This document shows positions 8,846-18,327 of a stretch of 64,000 bases of DNA, piece by piece; the stretch's first letter is position 1; each line of letters begins with the position of its first letter. A program made the position numbers and the translations under genes. This DNA is from Hoylesella loescheii (GTDB lineage Bacteria; Bacteroidota; Bacteroidia; Bacteroidales; Bacteroidaceae): contig JADYUK010000003.1 of NCBI GenBank assembly GCA_021531755.1, positions 1 through 64,000 on the forward strand, read 5' to 3'. The notes beneath the pieces are model-generated. The model ran no database searches and was not told the origin of the DNA. It saw only the letters and a program-made list of their open reading frames with translations.

Positions 8846-8920
8846 GCCCGTCGGGCAGACAAACGACAAGAACACTACCCCAATATACACCCACATAAAC
8901 AATAATAAGCAAGAACCGAA

Positions 8921-9943
8921 ATGGGATTTTTCTCTTTTGTACAAGAAATAGCGATGGACCTCGGCACTGCCAACACCATCATCATCAGCGATGACAAGAT
9001 TGTTGTTGACGAGCCGTCAGTAGTCGCTCTCGACCGCCGCACCGACAAGATGATAGCCGTCGGAGGAAAGGCGAAGATGATGTATGAGAAGACACACGAG
9101 AACATACGCACCATACGCCCGCTGCGCGATGGTGTGATAGCCGACTTCTCAGCGTGTGAGCAGATGATGAGAGGCCTCATAAAGATGGTCCACTCAGGGA
9201 GCAGGCTCTTCTCACCCTCCCTGCGCATGGTTATCGGCGTGCCCTCAGGGTCGACAGAGGTGGAGCTGAGAGCTGTCCGTGACTCGGCAGAGCATGCCGA
9301 CGGACGCGACGTCTACCTCATCTTCGAGCCTATGGCTGCCGCTATAGGCATCGGCATCGATGTCGAGGCGCCAGAGGGTAACATGATAGTCGACATAGGC
9401 GGAGGCTCGACAGAGATAGCTGTCATATCGCTCGGCGGCATAGTATCGAACAACTCTATACGTACAGCAGGCGACGACCTCACATCTGATATCCAGGAGT
9501 ATATGTCACGCCAGCACAACGTGAAGGTCTCTGAGCGTATGGCAGAGCGTATAAAGATACATGTCGGCTCAGCCCTCACCGACCTCGGCGATGAGGCCCC
9601 TGAGGATTATGTCATCCATGGCCCGAACCGCATCACAGCGCTGCCTATGGAGGTGCCGGTATGCTACCAGGAGATAGCACACTGTCTCGACAAGACTATC
9701 GCCAAGATAGAGAACGCTGTGCTCAACGCCCTTGAGAACACTCCTCCTGAGCTATATGCCGATATCGTAAAGAACGGTATATACCTCTCTGGTGGCGGCG
9801 CGCTGCTGAGAGGACTCGACAGACGTCTTGAGGCTAAGATTAACATACCGTTCCATATTGCTGACGACCCCCTCCACTCTGTAGCGAAGGGTGCCGGAAT
9901 AGCGCTGAAGAATGTCGACCGCTTCTCTTTCCTCATGAGATAA
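8921..9943 (+). CDS. mreB: Rod-shape actin homologue MreB
   Basis: A 340-residue bacterial actin. Nucleotide-binding motifs are DLGTANTIII near the start, EPMAAAIGIG, the phosphate-2 loop VDIGGGSTEIAVISLGG, and the adenosine motif LSGGGALLRGLD near the end. It forms membrane-bound filaments that guide lateral wall synthesis. It heads the cell-shape series mreB-mreC-mreD-mrdA-rodA on this strand. The gap of 372 bases to mreC contains a strong hairpin, so mreB may be made in excess of the downstream proteins. Confidence 0.97.
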   Translation: MGFFSFVQEIAMDLGTANTIIISDDKIVVDEPSVVALDRRTDKMIAVGGKAKMMYEKTHENIRTIRPLRDGVIADFSACEQMMRGLIKMVHSGSRLFSPSLRMVIGVPSGSTEVELRAVRDSAEHADGRDVYLIFEPMAAAIGIGIDVEAPEGNMIVDIGGGSTEIAVISLGGIVSNNSIRTAGDDLTSDIQEYMSRQHNVKVSERMAERIKIHVGSALTDLGDEAPEDYVIHGPNRITALPMEVPVCYQEIAHCLDKTIAKIENAVLNALENTPPELYADIVKNGIYLSGGGALLRGLDRRLEAKINIPFHIADDPLHSVAKGAGIALKNVDRFSFLMR

Positions 9944-9974
9944 CTGCGGGGAGAGAGACTTTAAGGATACACAA

Positions 9975-10010
9975 GGTGGGCTCTATAATCTCTTCTTTAT
10001 AGAGCCCACC
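9975..10010. terminator. Perfect 14-bp hairpin between mreB and mreC
   Basis: GGTGGGCTCTATAA at 9975-9988 pairs without mismatch to TTATAGAGCCCACC at 9997-10010, with an 8-base loop, starting 32 bases after the mreB stop. No T-run follows, so it may end part of the transcription or protect the mreB mRNA 3' end. The rest of the 9944-10315 gap holds a short tandem repeat. Confidence 0.6.
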
Positions 10011-10231
10011 ATAAGATATATGAAGGCCCACCCCAAGCCAGCCAGCGCCGCCGTATACCTATGGTGGCAGACTGAAGCACGGGGCGTACCTATACACACA
10101 TGAATGATATGGCAGGGCAGCGGGCAGAATCCCGGCGCCACACAACACCTGCCTCCCAGAATGAGAGACAGTGCCGAATATGCCGGGGGAGCATCATACA
10201 CTCCATGAGGCTGGCAGCGAGACTCTACGCC

Positions 10232-10290
10232 GCCATGCATCACCCCATTGATGCCATGCATCGCCCCATTGCCGCCATATCATGACAGCC
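10232..10290. repeat. 21-bp tandem repeat upstream of mreC
   Basis: GCCATGCATC(A/G)CCCCATTG starts at 10232 and 10253, and a partial third unit beginning GCCATATCAT starts at 10274. The period is 21 bp. It is another of the roughly 22-bp-period arrays of this window. Confidence 0.75.
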
Positions 10291-10315
10291 ATATCATCAC
10301 GACTAACAGACAACC

Positions 10316-11185
10316 ATGCGTAACTTAGCAGAATTCCTGCAGAAATACCATCACTGGTTCTTGTTCCTGATACTTGAGGTCGTGTCGATGGTCCTGCTCT
10401 TCCAGTTCAATGGATATCAGGGCAGCGTGTGGTTCACATCAGCCAATATCGTAAGCGGAAAAGTCTACGAGGTGTCGTCTGCTGTGGACCAGTTCTTCTC
10501 TCTTACAAAAGTCAACGAGAGGCTGACACAGCGCAATGTGACTCTCGAGAGACAAGTCGAGTATCTCTCCCAACAGATAGAGAAGCTAAGCGGCGACAGC
10601 GAGGCGGCGACAAGGGAGATGAAGAACAGCATGGCATCATGCCGCATGATACCAGCACGCGTCATAAGCAACACCATCGACAAGCAGGACAATTTCATAA
10701 CAATAGACAAAGGCTCAAGAGATGGCGTAAGGCCTGATATGGGCGTCGTGTGCGGGACAGGGATAGTCGGGATAGTCTACCAGACAACACCTGACTACAG
10801 TATCGTCATACCCGTGCTGTCCTCACACTCACGCATAAGCTGCCGCATCGACAAGAGAGGATACTTCGGGTATCTCAGATGGGACGGCAGGTCGTCACGC
10901 TACGCATATGTGGAGGATGTGCCGAGACACGCACACTTCAGGCTCCTCGACCGTGTCATGACATCGGGCTACAGCTCTGTCTTCCCCCCTGGAGTGATGG
11001 TGGGAAAGATTCTGCATGTCTATAACTCAGCCGACGGACTCTCGTACAGGCTCATGATAGAGCTGTCGACCGATTTCGGCTGCCTGCGCAATGTCACCGT
11101 CATCGACGACGACGCTGCGAGACAACGCCTCGAGACACTCAATGCGGCACAAGACTCAATAAGGATAAAGAAGGAGGACAGATGA
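10316..11185 (+). CDS. mreC: Rod-shape protein MreC
   Basis: A 289-residue membrane-anchored elongasome protein. One transmembrane helix lies at about residues 14-31 (WFLFLILEVVSMVLLFQF), followed by a coiled coil (about 65-100, NERLTQRNVTLERQVEYL onward) and the periplasmic beta domains with the family stretch TIDKGSRDGVRPDMGVV. MreC links MreB filaments and MreD to the transpeptidase encoded two genes downstream. Its last four bases overlap the mreD start (ATGA), a sign of coupled translation. Confidence 0.93.
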   Translation: MRNLAEFLQKYHHWFLFLILEVVSMVLLFQFNGYQGSVWFTSANIVSGKVYEVSSAVDQFFSLTKVNERLTQRNVTLERQVEYLSQQIEKLSGDSEAATREMKNSMASCRMIPARVISNTIDKQDNFITIDKGSRDGVRPDMGVVCGTGIVGIVYQTTPDYSIVIPVLSSHSRISCRIDKRGYFGYLRWDGRSSRYAYVEDVPRHAHFRLLDRVMTSGYSSVFPPGVMVGKILHVYNSADGLSYRLMIELSTDFGCLRNVTVIDDDAARQRLETLNAAQDSIRIKKEDR

Positions 11186-11679
11186 CAATAAACATAATAA
11201 AAAGGCTGGGAGCCATGACGCTCCTCGTCCTCGTACATGTCCTCTTCCTCGGACATATACACATTTACGGAATAGCCACACCGCTCATATACATCATGCT
11301 GCCAATACACTTCAGTACAGCACAGCCAAGATGGAGCGCGCTGATGTGGTGTTTCGTGACAGGACTGCTCATCGATGTCTTTATGAACACACCGGGCATG
11401 ACATCAGGAGCACTGACCGTCATAGGACTCCTGCAGCCACGTGTGCTGAGACTTCTCGTGCAGAACGATGACGACGAGGAGATTGTCCCGTCGCTGAAAA
11501 CAATGGGATGGATAAAGTTCCTCCTGTATATCCTCATCCTGACACTGATATGCAGCCTCGTATTCTTCACTCTTGAGGCATTCTCTTTCTTCAATCCGCT
11601 GATGTGGATAGAATGCATAGGCGCAAGCACCCTCGTGACTGTAATCATCATCATCGCTTTCGAGCGGATAAGGGAGTAA
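11182..11679 (+). CDS. mreD: Rod-shape protein MreD
   Basis: A 165-residue hydrophobic protein with about five transmembrane segments, including GAMTLLVLVHVLFLGHIHIY near the N-terminus and FLLYILILTLICSLVFFTL in the second half; GLLIDVFMNTPGM matches the conserved MreD core. It belongs to the elongasome. The start overlaps mreC by four bases. A gap of 237 bases with no convincing gene separates it from mrdA; TAACTTTA near 11865 is one base short of a -7 box and could allow separate expression of mrdA-rodA. Confidence 0.88.
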   Translation: MTINIIKRLGAMTLLVLVHVLFLGHIHIYGIATPLIYIMLPIHFSTAQPRWSALMWCFVTGLLIDVFMNTPGMTSGALTVIGLLQPRVLRLLVQNDDDEEIVPSLKTMGWIKFLLYILILTLICSLVFFTLEAFSFFNPLMWIECIGASTLVTVIIIIAFERIRE

Positions 11680-11916
11680 GGCATCGAACAGCAGTACTAC
11701 GCCTGAATGTCTGTGGGATGCGTCGTCCCCCTGCTGTCAGCCTCCGGCATAGACATAGCGGAGCCAGAAAGCTGCAGGGACGCAAAGGAGGAGGGACAGA
11801 AAGCCAGACAGAACATCTCAGACATGAGGAAAGGGACTGCAGAAAGTCAAAACCATAACAATTAACTTTATTTCTTGACGGTGGGAGCATATCTCATCAT
11901 CCCACCATATACTTGA

Positions 11917-13767
11917 ATGGCAGATTACGGATTAGAGAATAGGAAATATATTATAGGTGGCGTGGCTACGGCTATCGTCACCATATATATTATACGCCTC
12001 TTCGTACTCCAGATAATGAGCGATGACTATAGGCAGAGCGCAGACTCAAACGCTTTCTTCAAGAATATCCAATATCCATCACGTGGCGTCATATCCGACC
12101 GTAATGGCGAGCTGCTCGTATACAATGAGCCATCGTATGACCTCATGGTCATCATGAACGAGCAGAAGGGACATATCGACACACTCGAGTTCTGTAAGGC
12201 GCTCGGCATAACACCCGAGTTTTATGAGCAGCGCATGGCTGAGATAAAGGACAGGAGCAAGAATCCGGGATACTCACGATTCACACAGCAGCTCTTCATG
12301 TCACAACTCTCAGAGCGCGACTTCTCCATCTTCCAGGAGAAACTGTTCCGCTTCCCTGGATTCTATGTCCAGAAAAGGTCCATACGCCAGTACCAGTATC
12401 CCTATGCTGCCCATGTGCTCGGCGATGTCGCTGAGGTGTCTGACTATGACATAGAGGACGACGACTACTATCAGGCTGGCGATTATATAGGCAAGCTGGG
12501 AGTAGAACGCTACTACGAGAAAGCCCTCAGAGGCGAGAAAGGCGTGAAAATTATGCTCAGAGACGCACGAGGGAGGATAAAGGGAAGCTACAGTAATGGA
12601 GAGTATGACCGCAAGCCCGTGGCAGGGAAAGACCTCACGCTGACTCTCGACATAAAGCTCCAGGCACTCGGAGAGAGACTCATGGAGGGGAAGATAGGCT
12701 CTATCGTGGCCATCGAGCCTTCGACAGGCGAAGTGCTCTGCATGGTATCATCGCCTACGTACGACCCACGCCAGATGGTCGGCCGGAAGCGTGGCAAGAA
12801 CCATCTCGCCCTCTCACGCAATGTCTGGAAGCCTCTCCTCAACCGCTCCATCATGGGGCAATATCCTCCCGGCTCAACATTCAAGACATCACAGGCCCTG
12901 ACCTATATGACAGAGGGTATCATAACGCCACACACCATGTTCCCCTGCCATCACGGATTCTCTTTCCGCGGCCTGCATGTCGGATGCCACAGCCACTCAT
13001 CGCCGACAGCGCTCGTCGAGGCGATAAGCACATCATGCAACGCTTATTTCTGCTGGGGACTATATTATATGGTGGGGGCGAAACGGAAATACGGGAGCCA
13101 TCAGGCCGCTATGAACACATGGCGTGACTATATGGTCTCAATGGGATTCGGATATAAGCTCGGCATAGACCTGCCAGGAGAGAAACGTGGCATGATTCCC
13201 AACGCCTCTTATTATGACGATGCGTATAAGGGCTCATGGAACGGACTGACCGTCATATCCATATCCATCGGACAGGGAGAGGTGGGCCTCACTCCTCTGC
13301 AGATAGCCAATCTCGGAGCCACCATAGCCAACCGTGGATACTACATCACACCACACGTGGTGAAGAAAGTGCAGGGCGAGAAGCTCGACTCAGCCTTCAC
13401 CACGAGACACTACACCAAGGCGAGCCGCAAGGCCTATGACTGGGTTGTGGCAGGAATGAGGTCGTCAGTGGTCAAGGGAACATGCCGTGCCGCCAACAGG
13501 GCCGACTATCTCGTCTGCGGAAAGACCGGAACGGCACAGAACAGAGGGCACGACCACTCCGTCTTCATGGGATTCGCACCGATGGACAACCCCAAGATAG
13601 CCATAGCTGTCTATGTCGAGAATGGAGGCTTCGGTGCTGATTATGGTGTGCCGATAGGAGCGCTCATGATGGAGCAGTACATCAACGGGAAGCTGTCACC
13701 GTCGAGCGAGATACGCGCGGGCGAGTTCCAAAGGCGTAGAATCGCATACGGCTCGGCAAACAGATAG
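11917..13767 (+). CDS. mrdA: Penicillin-binding protein 2, elongation transpeptidase
   Basis: A 616-residue class B PBP. It has one N-terminal membrane segment (ITT-like stretch GVATAIVTIYIIRLFVLQIM), the pedestal motif SRGVISDRNGELLVYNEP, and a C-terminal transpeptidase domain. The active-site triad is visible: SxxK as GSTFK with nucleophile Ser320 and Lys323, SxN as SCN beginning at residue 373, and KTGT beginning at Lys536. It crosslinks peptidoglycan during side-wall growth together with the RodA glycosyltransferase encoded next. Between them lies a 166-bp element with terminal inverted repeats. Confidence 0.95.
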   Translation: MADYGLENRKYIIGGVATAIVTIYIIRLFVLQIMSDDYRQSADSNAFFKNIQYPSRGVISDRNGELLVYNEPSYDLMVIMNEQKGHIDTLEFCKALGITPEFYEQRMAEIKDRSKNPGYSRFTQQLFMSQLSERDFSIFQEKLFRFPGFYVQKRSIRQYQYPYAAHVLGDVAEVSDYDIEDDDYYQAGDYIGKLGVERYYEKALRGEKGVKIMLRDARGRIKGSYSNGEYDRKPVAGKDLTLTLDIKLQALGERLMEGKIGSIVAIEPSTGEVLCMVSSPTYDPRQMVGRKRGKNHLALSRNVWKPLLNRSIMGQYPPGSTFKTSQALTYMTEGIITPHTMFPCHHGFSFRGLHVGCHSHSSPTALVEAISTSCNAYFCWGLYYMVGAKRKYGSHQAAMNTWRDYMVSMGFGYKLGIDLPGEKRGMIPNASYYDDAYKGSWNGLTVISISIGQGEVGLTPLQIANLGATIANRGYYITPHVVKKVQGEKLDSAFTTRHYTKASRKAYDWVVAGMRSSVVKGTCRAANRADYLVCGKTGTAQNRGHDHSVFMGFAPMDNPKIAIAVYVENGGFGADYGVPIGALMMEQYINGKLSPSSEIRAGEFQRRRIAYGSANR

Positions 13768-13825
13768 CTCCCCTCCCCTTTATATCATCTCTGTGTGGAG
13801 ACAAGACACCATACATATTTATATA

Positions 13826-13991
13826 TAAGTAGGTGTGCAGAATTATCTGTATAATCCTTGCACCGCCTACTGCGCATTGTCAGCAAGTGACAACAATAGA
13901 GCAGGAGTCACTACACTCCTTTATGTCACATACTGATTCAGCGTCACTAATCAGTACAATAATTATAAAAATAATTCTGTACACCTACTTA
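13826..13991. mobile_element. MITE-like 166-bp element with 21-bp inverted ends
   Basis: TAAGTAGGTGTGCAGAATTAT at 13826-13846, less one base, matches the reverse complement of 13971-13991; 20 of 21 positions agree. The 124 bases between the ends hold no gene but include the smaller pair AGTGAC/GTCACT. It occupies nearly all of the gap between mrdA and rodA. The layout fits a miniature inverted-repeat element or a large RNA hairpin; no second copy was seen in this window. Confidence 0.6.
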
Positions 13992-14010
13992 ATAATAGCA
14001 GACAGGCAAT

Positions 14011-15480
14011 ATGTCACAGAAAGAGTCTAACGGAAAAGGCATACTTAGCTCACTCGATTGGTGGACCATAGGTATATATCTCGCATTGTTGGCTGTAGGA
14101 TGGCTCAGCGTCTGCGGGGCGACCTACTCGTTCGAGGAGACTGATATCTTCAGTCTTGACACACGCTCCGGGATGCAGATACTGTGGATAGGCACATCCA
14201 TATGCCTCGGGTTCATCATTCTCATGATGGACGACAGAGTCTTCGACACTTTCGCCTATGTTCTCTATGCGTTGTTCCTGCTTGTGCTCCTTGCCACAAT
14301 CTTCAATCCCCATGAGATAAAGGGCTCAAGGTCATGGCTCGTCATGGGCCCGCTGCGCATACAGCCGGCCGAGTTCGCCAAGTTCGCCACAGCGCTCGCA
14401 GCGGCTAAGCTGATGTCCACATACGGTTTCTCCCTGAGCCGTAACCGTGACTTCCTCGCCGCCTGTGCCGTCATCATCACCCCCATGCTCCTTATCATCG
14501 GGCAGAAGGAGACAGGCTCTGCCCTCGTCTACACATCGTTCTTCCTCATGATGTACCGTGAGGGGATGCCCGGCTCGATACTCTTCACAGGGGTGGCCAT
14601 GGTGGCGTATTTCGTTGTCGGCATACGTTTTGAGGAGGTCGCCCTATGGCAGATGCCAGTGTCCCTCGGCAAATTCCTTGTCCTGCTCATGGTGCATATC
14701 TTCACCGTCTGTATGGTGAGGGTCTATTGCCGTGACAAGCGTCTTGTGCGCCATCTTGCCCTTACTGTCGTCGGAGTGACCACAGTCTCCCTGCTCTTCT
14801 CCAAGTTCATCATCCCATTCGATATCGTCTGGGCGCAGTTAGCCCTCACGGCCTATATCGTAGGGATTCTTCTCTACAGAGGCCTGCGTGAGCGTCTGAC
14901 TAATTATTACCTTACACTCCTCTTCACCCTTGGCTCCGTCACATTCTTCTATTCGTCGAGCTATGTCCTCGACAATATCCTCCAGAGCCACCAGCGCGAG
15001 CGCATCAATGTCCTCCTCGGCCTGGAGGAAGATCTCGCCGGAGCAGGCTACAATGTCCATCAGAGCGAGATAGCCATAGGCTCGGGAGGACTGAAGGGCA
15101 AGGGATTCCTCAACGGCACACAGACGAAGCTGAAGTATGTCCCTGAGCAGGATACAGACTTCATCTTCTGCACTGTAGGCGAGGAGGAGGGATTCGTAGG
15201 CTCAGCAGGCGTGCTGCTGCTGTTCCTCGCCCTCATATTGAGGCTGATACATGTGGCTGAGCGCCAGCCGTTCAAGTTCGGGCGCATATACGGCTATTGT
15301 GTGCTGAGCGTCTTCCTGTTCCATGTGTTCATAAATGTCGGCATGGTGCTCGGTGTCACCCCCGTCATCGGTATCCCCCTTCCGTTCTTCAGCTATGGAG
15401 GCTCGTCGCTATGGGGCTTCACTATCCTGTTGTTCATCTTCCTCCGCATTGACGCTGGCCGTAACCTTGTCAGACAATAG
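14011..15480 (+). CDS. rodA: SEDS peptidoglycan glycosyltransferase RodA
   Basis: A 489-residue polytopic membrane protein of the SEDS family, longer than the usual RodA of about 370-420 residues because of extra membrane segments in the middle (about residues 190-300). Hallmarks are GSRSWLVMGPLRIQPAEFAK near residues 102-121, DTDFIFCTVGEEEGFVGS in the second half, and PFFSYGGSS near the C-terminus. It polymerises glycan strands from lipid II with the MrdA transpeptidase. It ends the cell-shape series. Confidence 0.93.
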   Translation: MSQKESNGKGILSSLDWWTIGIYLALLAVGWLSVCGATYSFEETDIFSLDTRSGMQILWIGTSICLGFIILMMDDRVFDTFAYVLYALFLLVLLATIFNPHEIKGSRSWLVMGPLRIQPAEFAKFATALAAAKLMSTYGFSLSRNRDFLAACAVIITPMLLIIGQKETGSALVYTSFFLMMYREGMPGSILFTGVAMVAYFVVGIRFEEVALWQMPVSLGKFLVLLMVHIFTVCMVRVYCRDKRLVRHLALTVVGVTTVSLLFSKFIIPFDIVWAQLALTAYIVGILLYRGLRERLTNYYLTLLFTLGSVTFFYSSSYVLDNILQSHQRERINVLLGLEEDLAGAGYNVHQSEIAIGSGGLKGKGFLNGTQTKLKYVPEQDTDFIFCTVGEEEGFVGSAGVLLLFLALILRLIHVAERQPFKFGRIYGYCVLSVFLFHVFINVGMVLGVTPVIGIPLPFFSYGGSSLWGFTILLFIFLRIDAGRNLVRQ

Positions 15481-15715
15481 CCTCTCCCCATCCCTACAGT
15501 CGCCACTCTCCACTCTCCACGGCTCTTCCTGCCACGCATTGACGTAGCTCTCCTTGTGGCGAGCCCCCCTTTTCCCTCTTCCCCCTTCCTCCCCCATAGC
15601 CTCGGGACAGAGTCCACCGCCATGAGCATCACACAATGCCCCATAGAGCCCCACAGAGCTGTGATATTGAAAGTTTCTGGCCGTATCACGGACGATGGGC
15701 ACGTCAAGAAAAAGA

Positions 15716-15766
15716 AAAACCACGCTATACATCATGCCCGTCGGCATCGTTGTATAGCGTGGTTTT
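15716..15766. terminator. Bidirectional terminator between rodA and the DUF362 gene
   Basis: A perfect 16-bp stem (AAAACCACGCTATACA at 15716-15731 with its complement at 15751-15766) carries an inner stem ATGCC/GGCAT. A-rich bases precede it and T-rich bases follow it, so it can work from both sides for the convergent genes. Nothing else convincing was seen in 15481-15887. Confidence 0.9.
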
Positions 15767-15887
15767 GTTATGGACAGAACTGTGCGGAGTAAGTTCCTCG
15801 TGAATCGATGTAGCGCTCTTCTTCCGCACTCCTGCCTGATGCTCACCGCCTCCTCACCGCCCACAGTTATGTGGCTGTGAGGCGGGT

Positions 15888-16844
15888 TTATGGCTCCGGA
15901 GTGTCTATGTTTATGAGGTCGTAGGCTGTGGAGCCGAGACCGATACGCTCGGCATACTCTATTGTATGCATGCCATGGCGGCTGTTTATGCGCTCTTTCA
16001 TGGCCTCGCTGTCGTTCTCCTCGTCCGCAGGCATATTGAAGATGATATCGGCGCACGCCTTGTCGAGAGCGACAGGGTCGGTAGAGGCGAGTATGCCATA
16101 GTCGCGCATGGAGACAGCTGCTGGATGGGCTACACAGTCACAGTCGACAGACATATTGTTCATCACGTTGATATAGAGAATCCTGTCGCCGAAATAGTCT
16201 GCAACGCCTTGTGCTGCAGCAGCCATCGACTCGAGGAATCCATCCTGGTCGCTGACATTCTTCCACATGCCCTCGACAGTTTCCTGCTTCCCTGCCGTGT
16301 GTATATAGGCCTTGCCGTTTGCCGAGGCTATTCCGATGCTCTGGTTCTTCAGCGCTCCTCCCAGTCCGCCCATAGGGTGGCCCTTGAAGTGGGAGAGGTT
16401 GATGAGGAAGGTATATCTCTGCAGGTGGCTGCCGACAATGTCGTATCTCAGGTGTGTGGTATCGCGGACAGCGATGCGTATCTCTCCCTCTGCATCCATG
16501 ATATCGACGGGTGCGATAGCTGTGAATCCATGCTCCTCTGCCACACGCATATGCTCCTCAGTGGAGCTGCGCTTCCCTCCGTAGGCTGTGTTACACTCGA
16601 CGATAGTGCCGTCGACAAGTTGGATAAGGGGAGCTATCAGCTCTGGCTTGAGATAGTTGGGGTTTCCCGCCTCGCCAGTGCTTATCTTTACTGCCACTTT
16701 CCCCTCTGCTCTGCGCCCCAGGGCTTTGTATATACGTACGAGAGATTGGGGCGTTATCTCGCGTGTGACATAGACTTTTGGCTTCTGTGCCATGGCTGTC
16801 AGGCTTATCATGGCTAACAGGGTGATGATCTGGATTTTCTTCAT
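15888..16844 (-). CDS. Secreted DUF362-family protein
   Basis: A 318-residue protein from the ATG at 16844, chosen because MKKIQIITLLAMISLTAMAQ is a clear signal peptide; the open frame extends 25 codons further without leader character. The body is a DUF362 domain, with NTAYGGKRSSTEEHM, the conserved NLSHFKGHPMGGLGGALKNQ and DPVALDKACADI. Related proteins in anaerobes often carry an extra ferredoxin domain; none is seen here. Biochemical role unknown. It lies downstream of menE on the same strand, 175 bases apart. Confidence 0.8.
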   Translation of the reverse strand: MKKIQIITLLAMISLTAMAQKPKVYVTREITPQSLVRIYKALGRRAEGKVAVKISTGEAGNPNYLKPELIAPLIQLVDGTIVECNTAYGGKRSSTEEHMRVAEEHGFTAIAPVDIMDAEGEIRIAVRDTTHLRYDIVGSHLQRYTFLINLSHFKGHPMGGLGGALKNQSIGIASANGKAYIHTAGKQETVEGMWKNVSDQDGFLESMAAAAQGVADYFGDRILYINVMNNMSVDCDCVAHPAAVSMRDYGILASTDPVALDKACADIIFNMPADEENDSEAMKERINSRHGMHTIEYAERIGLGSTAYDLINIDTPEP

Positions 16845-17019
16845 TGTCTGGTCGGGTTTATATATATGTCTGTACTGTTCTGGTGGGCTATATAGAATTA
16901 CAATTCTTTCTTGAATCACCTTGTCTAAAGCTGATTTTTGCCCCCCGTCTTTAGGGGTATGTCCATATCTTGTTCATCTCGGGGAGATGCCACAAGGCTA
17001 TTGTTATGGCTCTGTTGTC

Positions 17020-18015
17020 TTAATGGGAATGTTTTCCACGTGCCTCCTGCTCAGCTATAAGGAGAGCTGCATGGCGGTCTGTCTTCCCTGTCTCTGTCAG
17101 AGGGATGCTGGAGACGTGTATCACCTCTTTTGGTATCTCATATCTTCTGAGACACTCCGAGAGGACAGCTGTGTCGATATCGTGGGCGACGGAAAGCATG
17201 ACGGCCACCTCCCCAAACTTCTCGTCCCGACGCTTCGTGATGCAGAACGGTGTGTCGATACGGCTGGCTATCTTGTTCTCCATATCCTCTATGTGCAGCT
17301 TTATGCCGCCTGAGCATATGACATTGTCCTTGCGTCCTATTATGCGGAAGCGCTGCCCGTCGGGATTTATCTCTGCCATATCGTTGGTCTTCAGGCATCC
17401 ATCATGGACATTGGGGGCATCAATGACGAGACATCCATCGGACGCGAGCGATACAGAGACACAGGGCATCGGGGTGTACCATAGGCTCGCCCCAGGGCCG
17501 CTGACACGCCTCATGGCTATGTGTGACAGAGTCTCTGTCATGCCATAGCTGCTCCAAACGGCGTTGGGGAAGCTGAGCAGGGTTTCCTCAAGACGGCTGT
17601 CGATGGCTCCACCACCTATAATTATATGCCTTATAGCTTGCAGTCTCGCTGCCTCCTCCTCAACTCTCAGCGACGACCATACCTGTGATGGCACCATGGC
17701 TGCCACGTCGATATGCTTGTCAGTGCACCAGGCAGAGGCAAGAGGGTGGTTGGACGGTGTGACGCTTATGAGGTCAAGCCCCCTCTCTATGGCTCTCACA
17801 ACAACCATCTTCCCCGCGATATAGTCCAAGGGCATGCAGAGCAGGGATGTGTCTCCCGGATTGAGGGAGAGGAAATCGTTTGTGGCGCGGGCAGATGCCA
17901 TCATGCGCCGCTTCTCCACCCATAGGGGCTTCGGCTTTCCTGTGCTGCCACTGGTATGTACGAGGAGGGTGGGGGAGGGGGTATTCCATATGGAGTAGAA
18001 TTCGGATAGTGTCAT
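17020..18015 (-). CDS. menE: o-Succinylbenzoate-CoA ligase
   Basis: A 331-residue short-form acyl-CoA ligase of the ANL superfamily. The P-loop TSGSTGKPKP sits at about residues 21-30, followed by PLDYIAGKMVVVRA, the A5-like motif SSYGMTETLSHIA and the hinge motif IIGRKDNVICSGGIKL. The C-terminal lysine (TGKTDR) needed for adenylation is present. It activates o-succinylbenzoate to its CoA ester, the step before MenB. It is separated from the rest of the men series by an alkaline phosphatase gene and a 312-base repeat-bearing gap. Confidence 0.92.
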   Translation of the reverse strand: MTLSEFYSIWNTPSPTLLVHTSGSTGKPKPLWVEKRRMMASARATNDFLSLNPGDTSLLCMPLDYIAGKMVVVRAIERGLDLISVTPSNHPLASAWCTDKHIDVAAMVPSQVWSSLRVEEEAARLQAIRHIIIGGGAIDSRLEETLLSFPNAVWSSYGMTETLSHIAMRRVSGPGASLWYTPMPCVSVSLASDGCLVIDAPNVHDGCLKTNDMAEINPDGQRFRIIGRKDNVICSGGIKLHIEDMENKIASRIDTPFCITKRRDEKFGEVAVMLSVAHDIDTAVLSECLRRYEIPKEVIHVSSIPLTETGKTDRHAALLIAEQEARGKHSH

Positions 18016-18056
18016 GCGCTTGTCTCCCCATTATTTGTCCTGTTTATATTAATCCA

Positions 18057-18225
18057 GACGTCAGTTGACCTTCGGTCTTCTTCCTTCGCACCTCGGCATA
18101 GAATGCACGCCTTCTCTGCGCTCGGTTTGTCGTCAGTTGACTTCGTCTTCTTCCTCCTTGCAAGGCATAGCACAAGCAAGCTTGGTCTCTGCTCTTGCTT
18201 ATCGAAAACGCTTGTCTTTTGACGT
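18057..18225. repeat. Dispersed 72-bp repeat family, intergenic copies
   Basis: Two head-to-tail units of the repeat found inside menD start at 18057 and 18129, 72 bp apart. Unit hallmarks are GTCAGTTGAC, a TCTTC-rich stretch and CTCGGCATAGAATGC. The second unit is divergent and runs on into GGTCTCTGCTCTTGCTTATC and a segment ending CGAAAACGCTTGTC. Read on the minus strand this DNA could encode the same peptide as the menD insert (DDKPSAEKACILCRG), but no proper gene is present. It fills most of the 18016-18327 gap. Confidence 0.85.
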
Positions 18226-18327
18226 GTGGGTGACCTCTCTCCAGCCTCCTGTCTCCTGCCCATAGGGGGGTAGAGGCATGCCAAGAGAAGTGTATATATT
18301 CGCTCATTCAGGGAACCGCCTCACCAG

